Shown one piece after another: positions 1 to 10,098 of a stretch of DNA of 64,000 bases; position 1 is the stretch's first letter, and every line of letters begins with the position of its first letter. The notes beneath the pieces are model-generated. The model saw nothing but the letters and a program-made list of their open reading frames with translations, was not told the origin of the DNA and made no database searches. The stretch is from Melampsora larici-populina 98AG31 (lineage: Eukaryota; Basidiomycota; Pucciniomycetes; Pucciniales; Melampsoraceae), in assembly GCF_000204055.1 (NCBI RefSeq), contig NW_006768782.1:590467-654466 (forward strand). Reading direction: 5' to 3'. The position numbers and the translations under genes were made by a program.

Positions 1-122
1 CAGCCGATACACAGACACTCGTAAACCCAATCATAAAGCCATTAAAAAACCACCCACCCAAGTTGCACGTGGGTGGCGCTACATCGCCTTCCGCTCCTTC
101 TCAACTCCAAGCCGAGTGCAAG
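1..122 (+). repeat. Upstream flank of secreted-protein gene A (segmental duplication, part 1)
   Basis: Positions 61-122 match the promoter flank of gene B at about 16460-16527: both carry a GGCGCTAC, CGCCTTCCGCT and CCAAGCCGAGT series in the same order. The stretch is cut at 122 by the retrotransposon and resumes at 8457. This shows the element landed inside a duplicated promoter. Positions 1-60 hold nothing I recognise. Confidence 0.7.
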
Positions 123-444
123 TGTGATGATTAGGGTTGTAGTCAAGATTCTCAATCGGAGAATGCTTACGACACGGCTTTTTGGCAATTTCAGTTAAGC
201 GGTTCTTTATCTCAAGATCGGAGATGTCAAACAAAAAGGAAAGTGAATATGATAATTATTCTGATGAAGAGAAAAGCAAAACAAATGGCAAAACAAGATA
301 CAATATATATAGAATAATCGCACACAATAATCTTTCAGGCACAATATTGTGTAATCTAAAACTGTTCCTTGATTTGTAATCTAACTCTTCATGTAACCAT
401 GACTACTAACGTTGTAACCTACTAAGGTCTAGCAGTTCATGACA
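123..444 (-). repeat. 3' LTR of the gypsy element
   Basis: This is 322 bp, TG...CA bounded, and a direct copy of 8135-8456 with four substitutions that I counted (near 161, 174, 231 and 287). It lies downstream of integrase on the minus strand, so it is the 3' LTR. The 65-aa open frame inside it occurs in both LTRs and is not treated as a gene. Confidence 0.95.
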
Positions 445-560
445 AATTATGACTACCCATATACGCTGAAGCAAAAAACCCTCCACGTGCTTTCACATAC
501 CCACGTCTTGAGTGGCTTGTTTAGGCACACAGGGGTTAGCAACGCGGACGGAAAAACTGC

Positions 561-1908
561 CTACAGGTTTTCAGTAAAGGTACTGTCGTACAATGGATCC
601 ACCCGTCGCCGAGCTCTTGCCAACCACACCGACTCGCTAGGACCAGCGCCCAAAGCCGGAGAGACACAATGGAAGCGCTCCAAAAAGTGATCCACAGAAA
701 AAGGCAGCCTAGTCAGAGGCAACCAAACGGCATCCAAGTCGGACGCGTTGTCCATCTTCACTAAGTATTTGTGCACTCCCCCAGTCCGCATGCGGTAATT
801 CAAGATCGTCCGAACCTTCTCTTCCTCCTGTAGCAATAAATCTTGCCATCGCGAAGCGTTCACACGCCGCTGCTCCCCGCTGTCTCCTACGAAAGGCATC
901 AATAAAGAAACGTTAAAGACGGGATGTAGACGTTGTAAAGCAGGAGGTAGTTGTAACTCAGCCGTGTTTAACCCTATCATTCGTATCACTGGAAAAGGTC
1001 CCAACCTGCGCACGTCCAGCTTATTGTTTGGCCGACACGTCTTCAAGTGTTTCCGCGAGAGCCAGACCAAATCCCCAGAGTTGTACGAACTCACAACCCG
1101 CCGACCCTTGTTATAAAAACGCGCCTGGGCTTCTTTAGCGTACTCCAACTTCCCCTTTAACTGATCCTGGACTTGCTGAATATGTTGTACAAAACCATCG
1201 GCGGCGGGTCTCCCTGAAGAACCTGTCAAGGAATTAAAACGCGGATGGTACCCCAGCAACGAAAAGAAAGGCGTCAACTTCGTAGAACTAGAGGCAGAGT
1301 TGTTATAGGAAAACTCAGCCAATGCAAGCAAATTGGACCCATTTCTTTGATCTTCTGAGACAAAGTGTCGTAGGTAATCTTCCAATAACGCGTTGGTTCG
1401 CTCGACTTGTCCATCTGTTTGAGGATGGAACACTGTCGATGGCGCCGGCTTAATACTCAGTAGCGCTAAGACGTTAGTCCAGAATGCCAAGACCAACATA
1501 GTGCCTCTGTCCGAGACTATAACGTCAGGCAACCCATGGAAACGAAAAACATTATTAATAAACGCTTTTGCCAACTCATCCGCCTTCCAGGATTCATTTG
1601 CAGGAATGAAATGCGCGGCCTTCGAAAAATGATCGACAACCACCATGACTGAGTCAAACCCGTTCAAGACTGGCAATTTGACGATGAAATCAATCCCAAT
1701 TGTGGACCAAGGCCTATCCGGGATGGGTAAAGGAACAAGTTGACCTTGCGGAGGACGCTGATCGACCTTAACCCTCTGACAGCTTTCACATGAACGAAGA
1801 AACGTCAGTAAATCCTTTCTCATATTCGGCCAACCAAAAGAGCGGGACAAAAGGTCAAAAGTCTTCAATACACCCCAATGACCACCCGTCGGGCAGGCAT
1901 GATACTGA
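561..1908 (-). pseudogene. Gypsy integrase and chromodomain-like end of pol
   Basis: This is the C-terminal part of the polyprotein, cut from the RNase H part by the 815-bp element. The N-terminal zinc-binding region is visible (CPTGGHWG just before the frame, then CESCQ). The integrase core shows the D-D-E residues in GIDFI, VSDRG and QVERTN. A chromodomain-like tail follows (KYLVKMDNASDLDAVWLP), placing the element among chromoviruses, whose chromodomains are known to steer insertion to chromatin marks. The frame reads through to the stop at 561. Removing the inserted element and one 3-bp target copy would join it in frame with the upstream part, so the break is a clean insertion. Confidence 0.9.
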
Positions 1909-2723
1909 CACTACACCAAATGTAATCTTTACCGGGCGGTAAAGAAAACTACTGACATAGAAAAGTCCTGAGGCAACAGGAAGAGAGCTAAAAATCTGAA
2001 AAAATATGCACCTTGTTCCTAGATGTTGGGGCATCATGATGAGTATTTTTTTGTATTTTACAAGCAGATATTGGTTTATGTACTAACAATAAACACTAAA
2101 ATCATCAAAAACTCACATGTAACAATACCTGAAATTTGGGTCATGAGTATGAAGACAATATTTTGTGGTCTAAAAACTTCAATAACTTTTGCAATTCTGC
2201 TCCAAATAACTCGATTTTTGGTTCATTCAAAAGCTGAACTATTCTCCTTCACACTTCATAATGATAGTAAGGTGCTATCTAGTCATTTAAACACTCTACA
2301 TATGTTCAAACAGTTCTGCATGATTAGCTCTGTAGGATCTTTTTTAGACCAGCTACAGATGTGATGTCTGAATGAAAAATATAGAGGAAAAGCTCACCTT
2401 TTTAATGCACTTCAAATCGAGTGATTTGATTGAGAACTGCAAAAGTTATTGATGTTTGAAGATTCCAAAATCCTGTCTTCAAAGTCAAGGGCCAAATTTC
2501 AGGTATTGTTACAGGTGGGTTTTTGATGATTCTCAGCCTTGATTGTTAGTACATTAACCAATATCTGTGTGTAAAATACAAAAAAATACTTGTCATGACG
2601 CCCCAACATCTAGGAACAAGGTGCATATTTTTTCAGATTTTTAGCTCTCTTCCTGTTGCCTCAGGACTTTTCTATGTCAGTAGTTTTCTTTACCGCCCGG
2701 TAAAGATGACATTTTGTGTAGTG
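1909..2723. mobile_element. 815-bp CACTA-like non-autonomous foldback element in pol
   Basis: The termini are CACTACACCAAATG and CATTTTGTGTAGTG, in imperfect inverted orientation. The direct 3-bp target duplication is TGA at 1906-1908 and 2724-2726. Similarity between the arms continues inward for roughly 330 bp, so nearly the whole element can fold on itself. CACTA (EnSpm/CMC) elements characteristically start CACT and make 3-bp target duplications. There is no transposase inside; the short frames over it are not genes. It lies between RNase H and integrase. Confidence 0.85.
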
Positions 2724-2726
2724 TGA

Positions 2727-4120
2727 GTCACAATCGTCTCTCTGAACTGCAGCGGAACATATACGCGATCACGCCACCACCACACGCCATCCATAAAACG
2801 CAAGAAGGCCGGATGAACGCCCAGAATTAAACCGTCACTCCTGTAACCAGCAATCAACGTCCTCATCAGTTCATCAGCAACAGGCATAAAGGTAGAAGGA
2901 TAGAAACGCCCGGGGTCTTTGATGCTGATCGCATCAATACTCATGCTCTTCACTTCACGAGAACCTAATAAAACCACCCGTGAACTGTCCTCCTTGCCGC
3001 ATACAAAATCAGAACATCGGGATGCTGGGTCCGCCGGATTAGTTTTGCCAGGGGTATGCAGGATCTCAAAATTAAATTCGCCCAAGAATGAAGCCCATCG
3101 TGCTTGACGTGGTGTCAACAACTGTGCTGTCATAAAGTAACGTAGGTTAGCGTGATCAGATAACACTGTTACCGGAAAATCAGTCCCCATTAGCCAAGCG
3201 CACCATTCGTGAAAACAAGCCACGATAGCACCTAGTTCCTGATCATGAATCTGCCAGCGTCGTTCTGCTTCCGTTAGTTTCTTCAAAAAATACGCAACCG
3301 GTTGTAGTTGTCCTTCCGGTGAACGCTGAGACAAGATACCCGAATAAGCGTATCCCGAAGCATCTACCTGCAACACGCGAGGCAAAGTGAAGTCAAAGTG
3401 CAGTAGGAACGGAGCTGAGGAAAATAAACGACGTAAAGCATTAAACGAATCCACTGCCCCCTTTTCTTTCAAACCCATCTTTGCGTCAGCAGTCTTCGAT
3501 GTCAGTGTTGTCAAGGGAGCGACCACCTCTGAAAAGCCCGCAATGAAACGCCTGTAGAAGTTCGAAAAACCTAAGAAACACTGTAGATCTGATAAATCAA
3601 GTGGGTAAGGCCATTCTGCTATGGTTTTCAGTTTTGAAGGATCCATACTGAGGCCTTGAGTTGAAATCACAAAACCTAAGAATACCACTTCTTTTGCAAA
3701 GAATTCACATTTCCCAGGAGACGCTGTTAGTTTATGTTCAGACAACTTGGAAAGAACCTTTTCAATATGACTTTTGTGTTCGGATGCTGTTTTCGAAAAG
3801 ATCAAGATATCATCAAGGTACACGAAGCAGAACACATCTAAATATTCCCGCAACACCCATTGGATAAAACGCTGAAAAACTGCTGGAGCGTTAGCTAATC
3901 CGAATGGCATTACTGTATACTCAAACAAACCCCAAGGTGTGCGAAAGGCGGTCTTCCACTCATCACCCTCTGCGACTCTCAATAAATTGAATGCTGCTTT
4001 GAGATCAATTTTAGCGAAAAACTTACAACCACATAACTGGTTAAGCAACCAAGACATGACAGGTATGGGATAACTGTCTCTCTTGGTGATTTTATTCAAA
4101 CCTCTGTAGTCAACACAAGG
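2727..4120 (-). pseudogene. Gypsy reverse transcriptase and RNase H part of pol
   Basis: This continues in the same frame as the protease part after an in-frame TGA. Reverse transcriptase motifs in order: CVDYRGLNKITKRDSYP, FAKIDLKAAFN, MPFGLANAPAVFQ and the catalytic YLDDILIFS. The RNase H domain begins near LQVDASGYAYSG and continues through SDHANLRYF, as in Ty3/gypsy. It is truncated at its 3' end by the 815-bp element inserted a few codons before the integrase zinc finger. The polymerase residues look intact, so decay is by stop and insertion rather than general erosion. Confidence 0.93.
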
Positions 4121-5879
4121 TCAATTCTTTTTGCCAGGAACTTTGACAAAAAAAATGGGAGCCGCCGCGGAAGACTTCGAAGGCCGAACAAAACCTTTAC
4201 TTAACTGTTTGTTTAGGTAAATCTTTAGCTCAGATTGCTCATCAGGGGACAAGTTGTATAAGCCTCCAAATGGAGGTTCACAGCCGGGTTTTATTTCAAT
4301 TGCAATGTCAAACGGTCTGTGGGGGGGTAAAACAGATTCCTGTGGAGAAAAAACATGTAAGTATTTTAAACAACTCTCGGGTAGATTCGAAAGAAAAGAC
4401 TTGTCAAGTGAAGATGAGATGGGAACCGTAGGTGAAGCTTGTGGAGTGATAGAACGTGAAGTGATAGGATGTGGTTTGATGGTCGTGTCTGGAGTGGAAA
4501 AAGAGACAGAGGTAGCAGTAGTTTCGGACTTACAAGCAACTACTAATAACTCCGCTACATCATCATCTTCGACTACCACGGTCGCTATCATACTCTCACC
4601 AATCTCAAGCCATTTACCAGCCTTATTCATCATCAAAGAAACACCAAATTCTTCCATCCATGGCAACCCTAAAATAACATCATGACCGCCCCCTAATTTC
4701 GTAACACCCAAAGTTGCGGTGAGACCTTCTTTCTTGCCATCAACATCCGTGAAATTCAAACATCCATGCCACTCTTTTGTCACCGTAACACCCGCAACAC
4801 CATTGAACCCAAAAAGCTTTTGAGGGAACTGCTTTGACTTCAAGTCGATATGGTTCAATTCTGCAAAACCTAAATCCATGACACTGTCCATCACGCCGGT
4901 GTCAACGAGAGCCATTACGTTCACTGGGAGTTCATCTGAAATTAATTGCAAAGGTACCAAGAAACGACAATGTGTAGACTTGTCAGCTTCAACTCTGATC
5001 GCGTCTAAATGAACATCTTGCTGTACCAAATTAGACAAATTGCTTTCATAATCTGGCAAATGTAAAGTTGACCAAAATGATTCCAAAAATTCATTCGTTT
5101 CATCTTTGATTGTTGTTGATAAGGCGTCATAGTCTTCTAATTCTAACTGGACTGCTGAAATTTGCGTATCGGTGTTTGTTGGTCGTACATCCGATCTTGA
5201 TCCTGAAACTGAGTCTTTCAACATCTTCAATTTTTCTTCAATACGAGCTGATGGATTTGGGCATGATCTTTTACCTTTCACACTACGTAGACGCTTATGT
5301 TCATCATCATACGATTTGAGGCAGTCAAAACACAAATTCTTTGAAATACAGATGCGACGAATTGCTGGAAAAGGATTGGAACCATCTCTGTCAATTGAAA
5401 CCGCATTGACATCAACATGCATAGGTGTCGGACCGTTTCTACTCGAAGACGGAACAGAATGGTGAGCTGGTCGTTGCAAAGGTTGATGATTTGCATGAGG
5501 GTGACGATAAACTTCATTTTGAGATCGAAGTTGAGGAAAGTTTTGAGTAACTCTTGACCTTAAATCCAAAATATCAGCTGCTTTCACTGCCATATCTTGA
5601 ACTCGAAGCAAATTAGTCTTGTTGACCCATCCTTCTACTCTTGTCGCTTCTAATTGAATGCTTGGGTGTAAACCTTTGATGTATTGAAGAATCTTGTCGG
5701 GTTCGGATTTCTGTACATGAAGACTCAATTGTTCAAATCGTGAGTTATAATCAATAATAGAAGTCTTTCCTTGTTTACAAGCACTCAATTGATCTCTTGT
5801 CGTCTTTTCTGCATGCTTATCACCGAACTTGAACCATAATTCTCCCAAAAAACTGTCCAAACTTGATAATACCGGTTCC
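4121..5879 (-). pseudogene. Gypsy gag C-terminus and aspartic protease
   Basis: This continues gag after the 623-bp insertion. It has a gag-like helical stretch (residues about 1-100), a cysteine-rich stretch CFDCLKSYDDEHKR...KRSCPNP that may be an unusual zinc knuckle, and a retropepsin-like site MALVDTGVMDS followed by VILGLPWMEEFG. It ends at TGA (4121-4123) inside the motif that opens reverse transcriptase (FFVKVPGKKN, then PCVDYRG after the stop). The RT part is in the same frame, so a single codon change explains the break; arginine (CGA) is common at that position in the family. Confidence 0.88.
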
Positions 5880-6502
5880 CACTGCAAACATTATTCGGGT
5901 TCCCCAAGTGGGCAGGAAAAAATGATTGGGAGTATGATTTGTCCTAAAATGGTCTATCACTCCACACCTGAGCCATAACACCCACACTACATATGTGTAG
6001 CAGGCTCAGTGAATATGTGGTTATCATGTACATACAGTTCTGCTCAGTTATCTGCTCATCAGGACAAGTTATTCATATGTAATACATGCTGTAACTTCTT
6101 TCAGATTGAAAAAAGCTTCCAAAAGATTGACTACATACACTGACTCAATGTTTTGGTGTGATCTCATCAACTCAACTGCATGTAACACACTTTCTGTTAC
6201 TAAGACATAGCTTCAACAATATTGCCTGAGCAGCTACAGAATTATATGTAGTGAATTTTTGGGAAACAAATTCCAAAGTCGAAAAAGTTACATGTGGTAT
6301 AACATGTGATTTATTTATTCTGATGGGCAAAAAACTGAGCAGACCTGTATGTACATGATAGACAACTATTGACTTAGCTTGCTGCACATATGTAGTGTGG
6401 GTGAAATGGCCCAGGTGTGCAGTATTAGATTCTTTTATGAAAAACTGTACTATTAATCATTTTCCTCTTCTAGATTGGGGAAGTTGAATGATGTTTACAG
6501 TG
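5880..6502 (-). mobile_element. 623-bp CACTG-ended non-autonomous element, copy 1 (in gag)
   Basis: Termini are CACTG and CAGTG with imperfect inverted repeats of more than 100 bp. The 3-bp target duplication TCC is at 5877-5879 and 6503-6505. A near-identical copy of exactly the same length lies in the opposite orientation at 28008-28630 with its own 3-bp duplication. Start and target size fit the CACTA (CMC) superfamily. It encodes no transposase; the 71-aa frame in both copies is not conserved as a gene. Confidence 0.9.
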
Positions 6503-7535
6503 TCCTTGTACGGAATGCTCTTCAAATTGCCGATCATGTTAAAAATGCCTTGTGAATGTGCATTCCTTTCTAATAAACCCATAAACCAAATTTGAGTGCT
6601 TGAAGGAGATGAATTCAAGGAAGTAAAATGCCGTGCTATCCAATTGATCTTTTGCGTATCATGAGGATCATTTGGAAAGCGGATCAAATCAAGTTCTTCG
6701 TGAATTCCAACATAAATTGCTTCAAACACTTACTATCACCATAAAATCTCAGATTATCTCTAATTTTAGGTGGTCGAAAATCAACAATTCCTCCTTCAGC
6801 TTCTCTTTGCAATTCTCGTCTGAAGGTTGGAGCTTGTGGAATCGGTGAATTATGTTGAAAAAAATTTGGCTGTTGAGGTTGGAAATTTTGAAAAGGCACA
6901 TGATGATGTGCAGTCGATGGCATAGGATGAAATTGTGGAGGTGGAACTGGAACAAACTGTGGTTGCCCCGGTATAAAAGGATTCGTTGGCGGTACTGGAA
7001 CAAATCCATGCATTGGAGGGACAAATTGAGCTCCATTAAATTCATTCAAAGGAGGTGGAGGAGGCGCATGAAATTGTGGAGGAGGTCCAAAAGAAGATGG
7101 AGGAGGAGGTGCATGAAAATGCGGAGGAGGTCCATGAAAAGGGGGATGAGGTCCATGAAATTGAGGAATTGAATTTTGAGGTGTAGGATGCGGATGTTGC
7201 ATCTGCGGAGGAGGTGCTGAAAATTGAGGCGCTTGAGGAGGAGGAGGAGGTTGAAAATTCAATGGCATTCGATTTTGATCTGTTCTTCGAAATGTTGAAT
7301 TATGGCCATCTGGATGCAGCATATTATCAGTCGCAATACCCAAATGATTCAAACCATTTGCTAGGCGAGATACTGGAGTTTGAGATAAAGGGATACGACT
7401 TTGGGTTGTAGGGGGATCAATGAAAATCGCATTGAAATCTGTTTGCTCACTTCCAGAAGTGTGGGGTGGAGCATCACGTCCAAACACTGACGAGATTGCA
7501 GGACTCTCTTGACCATTACGCCAAGGATTCATCAT
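6503..7535 (-). pseudogene. Gypsy gag N-terminus, frameshifted
   Basis: From about 7535 the frame encodes a long proline, histidine and phenylalanine-rich region (roughly residues 85-230, repeats such as FHAPPPP and HGPP), then a gag-like region LRFYGDSKCLKQFMLEF. Near 6690-6700 the frame is lost, and the sequence resumes one base off as DLIRFPNDPHDTQKINW. The 623-bp element then interrupts it at 6502. Deleting that element and one TCC copy restores continuity with the part starting at 5879. A programmed shift is possible but no slippery site is evident. Confidence 0.75.
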
Positions 7536-7872
7536 CGGTATCTAGAGAACTGGAATATGAAGAAGTTGGAGGAGTTAAAATTGGACTGGTGTAATAAATC
7601 TTCCTGTTTAGATATAACGCTTCGTATGCTTCTAAAAGTAAATGGAAAATGAGAGAGGATTGAAAAGAACGATAATGAAAATTTTCTAAAAAAGGGTTTT
7701 CTTCTGGATATTCAGCGAAAGGTAATTCTTCAAATCTTGATAACGTTTGAAAAGATTCAAATGCTGAGTAAAAGAAAGGTAATTCTTTAAAAGATTTTAT
7801 AAGGTCTTCGGCGGAATTAGAAGAAGTAGGAATTTGTAAAAAAGCGTGAGAGATGTTAATAGTTGTAAACAT
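7516..7872 (-). CDS. Small leader ORF of the gypsy element, unknown
   Basis: A 118-aa frame starting soon after the 5' LTR and overlapping the proline-rich gag frame by 20 bases in another frame. It is rich in Phe, Leu and Ser with an acidic C-terminus (DTDDES). It could be the true N-terminus of gag joined by a frameshift, or a spurious frame. I recognise no domain. Confidence 0.35.
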   Translation of the reverse strand: MFTTINISHAFLQIPTSSNSAEDLIKSFKELPFFYSAFESFQTLSRFEELPFAEYPEENPFLENFHYRSFQSSLIFHLLLEAYEALYLNRKIYYTSPILTPPTSSYSSSLDTDDESLA

Positions 7873-8134
7873 AAAATGAAAAATTTATAAAAGGTTGATC
7901 TAAGTGATCAAAAGGAAATTAAATAAGAAGCGAAAAAATTAAATTTATTAAAAGAGTGATCTAATTGATCAAAAGAAAATGAAAGAAACAAGAGAAAATT
8001 TAGAAAAAACGAGGATGAGATAGGATCAATAAAAAAAATAAAATAATTAATAAAATTTGATCTAATGATCCAAAGAAAGGTAAAAAATTTTGTTAACAAT
8101 CGTTCAATCCAAAGTAGAAAGATCAGAATAAAAA

Positions 8135-8456
8135 TGTGATGATTAGGGTTGTAGTCAAGATTCTCAATCGGACAATGCTTACGACGCGGCTTTTTGGCAA
8201 TTTCAGTTAAGCGGTTCTTTATCTCAAGATCGGAGATGTCAAACGAAAAGGAAAGTGAATATGATAATTATTCTGATGAAGAGAAAAGCAAAACAAATGG
8301 CGAAACAAGATACAATATATATAGAATAATCGCACACAATAATCTTTCAGGCACAATATTGTGTAATCTAAAACTGTTCCTTGATTTGTAATCTAACTCT
8401 TCATGTAACCATGACTACTAACGTTGTAACCTACTAAGGTCTAGCAGTTCATGACA
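8135..8456 (-). repeat. 5' LTR of the gypsy element
   Basis: 322 bp, starting TGTGATGATT and ending ATGACA, repeated directly at 123-444. The GCAAG duplication follows at 8457-8461. Being upstream of gag on the minus strand it is the 5' LTR and should hold the element promoter. Confidence 0.95.
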
Positions 8457-8489
8457 GCAAGCCACACGTTCCATAGGGCAAAAACATTG

Positions 8490-8498
8490 TATATATAA
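8490..8498 (+). promoter_or_regulatory. TATA box of secreted-protein gene A
   Basis: TATATATAA lies 132 bp upstream of the start codon of gene A and 33 bp downstream of the retrotransposon junction. The paralogue has TATATAAA at the matching position (16560-16567). Confidence 0.6.
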
Positions 8499-8629
8499 TG
8501 CAAGTTCATGTGTCCATCATAACCTTCCTTGCTGATTGTTTGTCTCGGTCAACTTTTACACTCATCTCAGGATTTTCACAGTCAAAATACCTCAGTAGAC
8601 ATACTCCTCCCTCTCTTGCTTTACCCAAA

Positions 8630-9105
8630 ATGCTTCACGTCTCCCTTAAAATCTCCCTCTTGCTTGTTTCCCTGTTGTTCAATAATTCATGGGTGTTGGC
8701 CTCTAATCCGGAATATACTCCTAGGTGTAACAAAAAGTTTTGGGTCGACCAAAACGGTGCACGTATGTGACATCATTACTCCTTGCCTGACGAGTCCAGC
8801 CTCTAACGTGTACCACTCTTGTGATCTGTCACATTGCAAGACTGCAAGGAGCTCAACATTGACACATACAATTATAACTGTGACTATTCAACTTGCTGGT
8901 ATAATAGTAAGCATTCTAGATATCAAGCTTGATCGATTTGAAATCCAGTCTTGCGATAAACTTGATTAACGGGATACATATCATCTTAGATCATCAATAC
9001 ATTCCTATGTCTGGCTGCCAGCTCGAGCACTCACCTGACAAAAGCACAAGTGATCAAGAATGTGTGCAATATGAACACCTCACAAAATATAATACCTATT
9101 GTTAG
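8630..9105 (+). CDS. Small secreted cysteine-rich protein A (three exons)
   Basis: Exons 8630-8762, 8841-8906 and 8990-9105 join in phase to encode 104 residues. Introns are GT-AG (GTATGT and GTAAGC donors). Residues 1-24 form a signal peptide (basic K7, hydrophobic core SLLLVSLL, then WVLAS). The mature part has seven cysteines at 33, 46, 58, 63, 76, 91 and 104, with a CWYNNHQ motif. Gene B encodes a paralogue with matching introns and nearly the same cysteine spacing, which strongly supports the model. No known domain is recognised; size, secretion and cysteines make it a candidate apoplastic effector. The gypsy element sits 173 bp upstream of the ATG and may have altered expression. Confidence 0.85.
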
Positions 9106-9882
9106 TATCTCAATTCTTGACTCATTCATGACTTATCAAGATTTCCTATTAAAGATTTTTTTTTCGGGTCTCAATGATGAATGATTAGCTTGTAAAAATT
9201 CTGGGGTTCAAACTTATATATGCCCTTATAAGGCCGATATACCGGCCATAGGTTAGTCAAAGACATTCTCATCTAGGTGAAAGATTCATGAACTGAGATA
9301 AGTTTGTTTCCTTTTAGAATGTACCGTTTGTTCACATGCATAATGAAATATCATATTTCAGATGCAAGAAAAAAACCTCGGATCTATCTCAGTAATTTAA
9401 ACAGATTAGAAAAGAAAGACTGGTATGATCGCTCGACCGAGTTGTCTTCGTGACGATGAAATAGATCAGTTGTTGAGCCCGTCATGATCCAAGTTTTTCA
9501 TTTTGTTATCTACTTTCGCCTACTTTCGCGCACACATTCAAAGACTTGTGCTTGTGATCAACTAAACAAAAGTCTATAATATATAGAGCTGAAAGTGAGC
9601 CTAATGAGATCAAGTGAATGATGTCATAAAAGTCTGAAGAACAGATATGATCAAAGTCCTGCTTTTTGTCGATCAAAGTCTAGAGTTGATTTTTAATTAT
9701 CCTGAAATGATTGGAAAATCGTTCAAAGCGCTCTTAGGGTGATCGATTGCTTGATTAATAACACATTGATGTAATTTGATAGGTCAAAACTACATGAAAG
9801 GCGACCTGGATGCTAGCTTAACAGAAGCTCAACCTCGCGGGGGAAATCAGGGTGAGAAGATAGCGTCCGGAAATATGATCTA
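9106..9882 (+). other. 3' flank of gene A, no gene
   Basis: This matches the 3' flank of gene B (about 17219-17690) in patches, for example TGCCCTTATA near 9222 and 17329 and CTTGTGATCAACT near 9550 and 17528. It is part of the segmental duplication. No coding frame is convincing. Confidence 0.6.
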
Positions 9883-10098
9883 AGAAGGCGTCACTTTTTT
9901 TTTTTTTTTTGCATTGCTTAAAGTGTTTTTGGAGCCGCCAGGCTATCAAACACTACATTTTTATGTCCAGCACCTGTAAAACCCCTCTGGCTGTGTCAGG
10001 GGAAAGGGTTGCTGTTGGCTGTTTCATCTAGTTTACATGTTTGATTGTTTGGACAATTGTTTTAAGGCGATGAAGTATGGAGACGAAGAAAAAGGGAC

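Larger units (their letters stand above)
123..8456 (-). mobile_element. Ty3/gypsy LTR retrotransposon (chromovirus-like), with two nested insertions
   Basis: A complete element on the minus strand. Two 322-bp LTRs begin TGTG and end GACA, and the 5-bp target duplication GCAAG sits at 118-122 and 8457-8461. Internal order on the minus strand is gag, protease, reverse transcriptase, RNase H, integrase and a chromodomain-like C-terminus, which is the Ty3/gypsy order. The coding region is broken by a frameshift near 6690-6700, an in-frame TGA at 4121-4123, and two non-autonomous DNA elements (5880-6502 and 1909-2723). The LTRs differ at only four sites I can count, so insertion was recent, and the nested insertions are younger still. 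It is probably non-autonomous now. I could not identify a convincing primer binding site or polypurine tract. Confidence 0.95.

Noticed and set aside
182..379. 65-residue frame, also at 8194-8391
   Set aside because: It lies inside the LTRs, and no known LTR retroelement protein is encoded there.
4121..4123. Regulated stop read-through or recoding as the normal expression mode of gypsy pol
   Set aside because: The stop lies inside a conserved RT motif where the family has an amino acid, and it is one of many scattered TGA codons in unrelated elements. CGA decay is simpler, though not excluded by sequence alone.
6172..6387. 71-residue frame, also at 28123-28338
   Set aside because: It lies inside the non-autonomous 623-bp element in both copies, has no domain, and shares its similarity with the non-coding parts.
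6852..7172. Arg/Trp-rich 106-residue plus-strand frame
   Set aside because: It is the antisense shadow of the proline-rich gag region.
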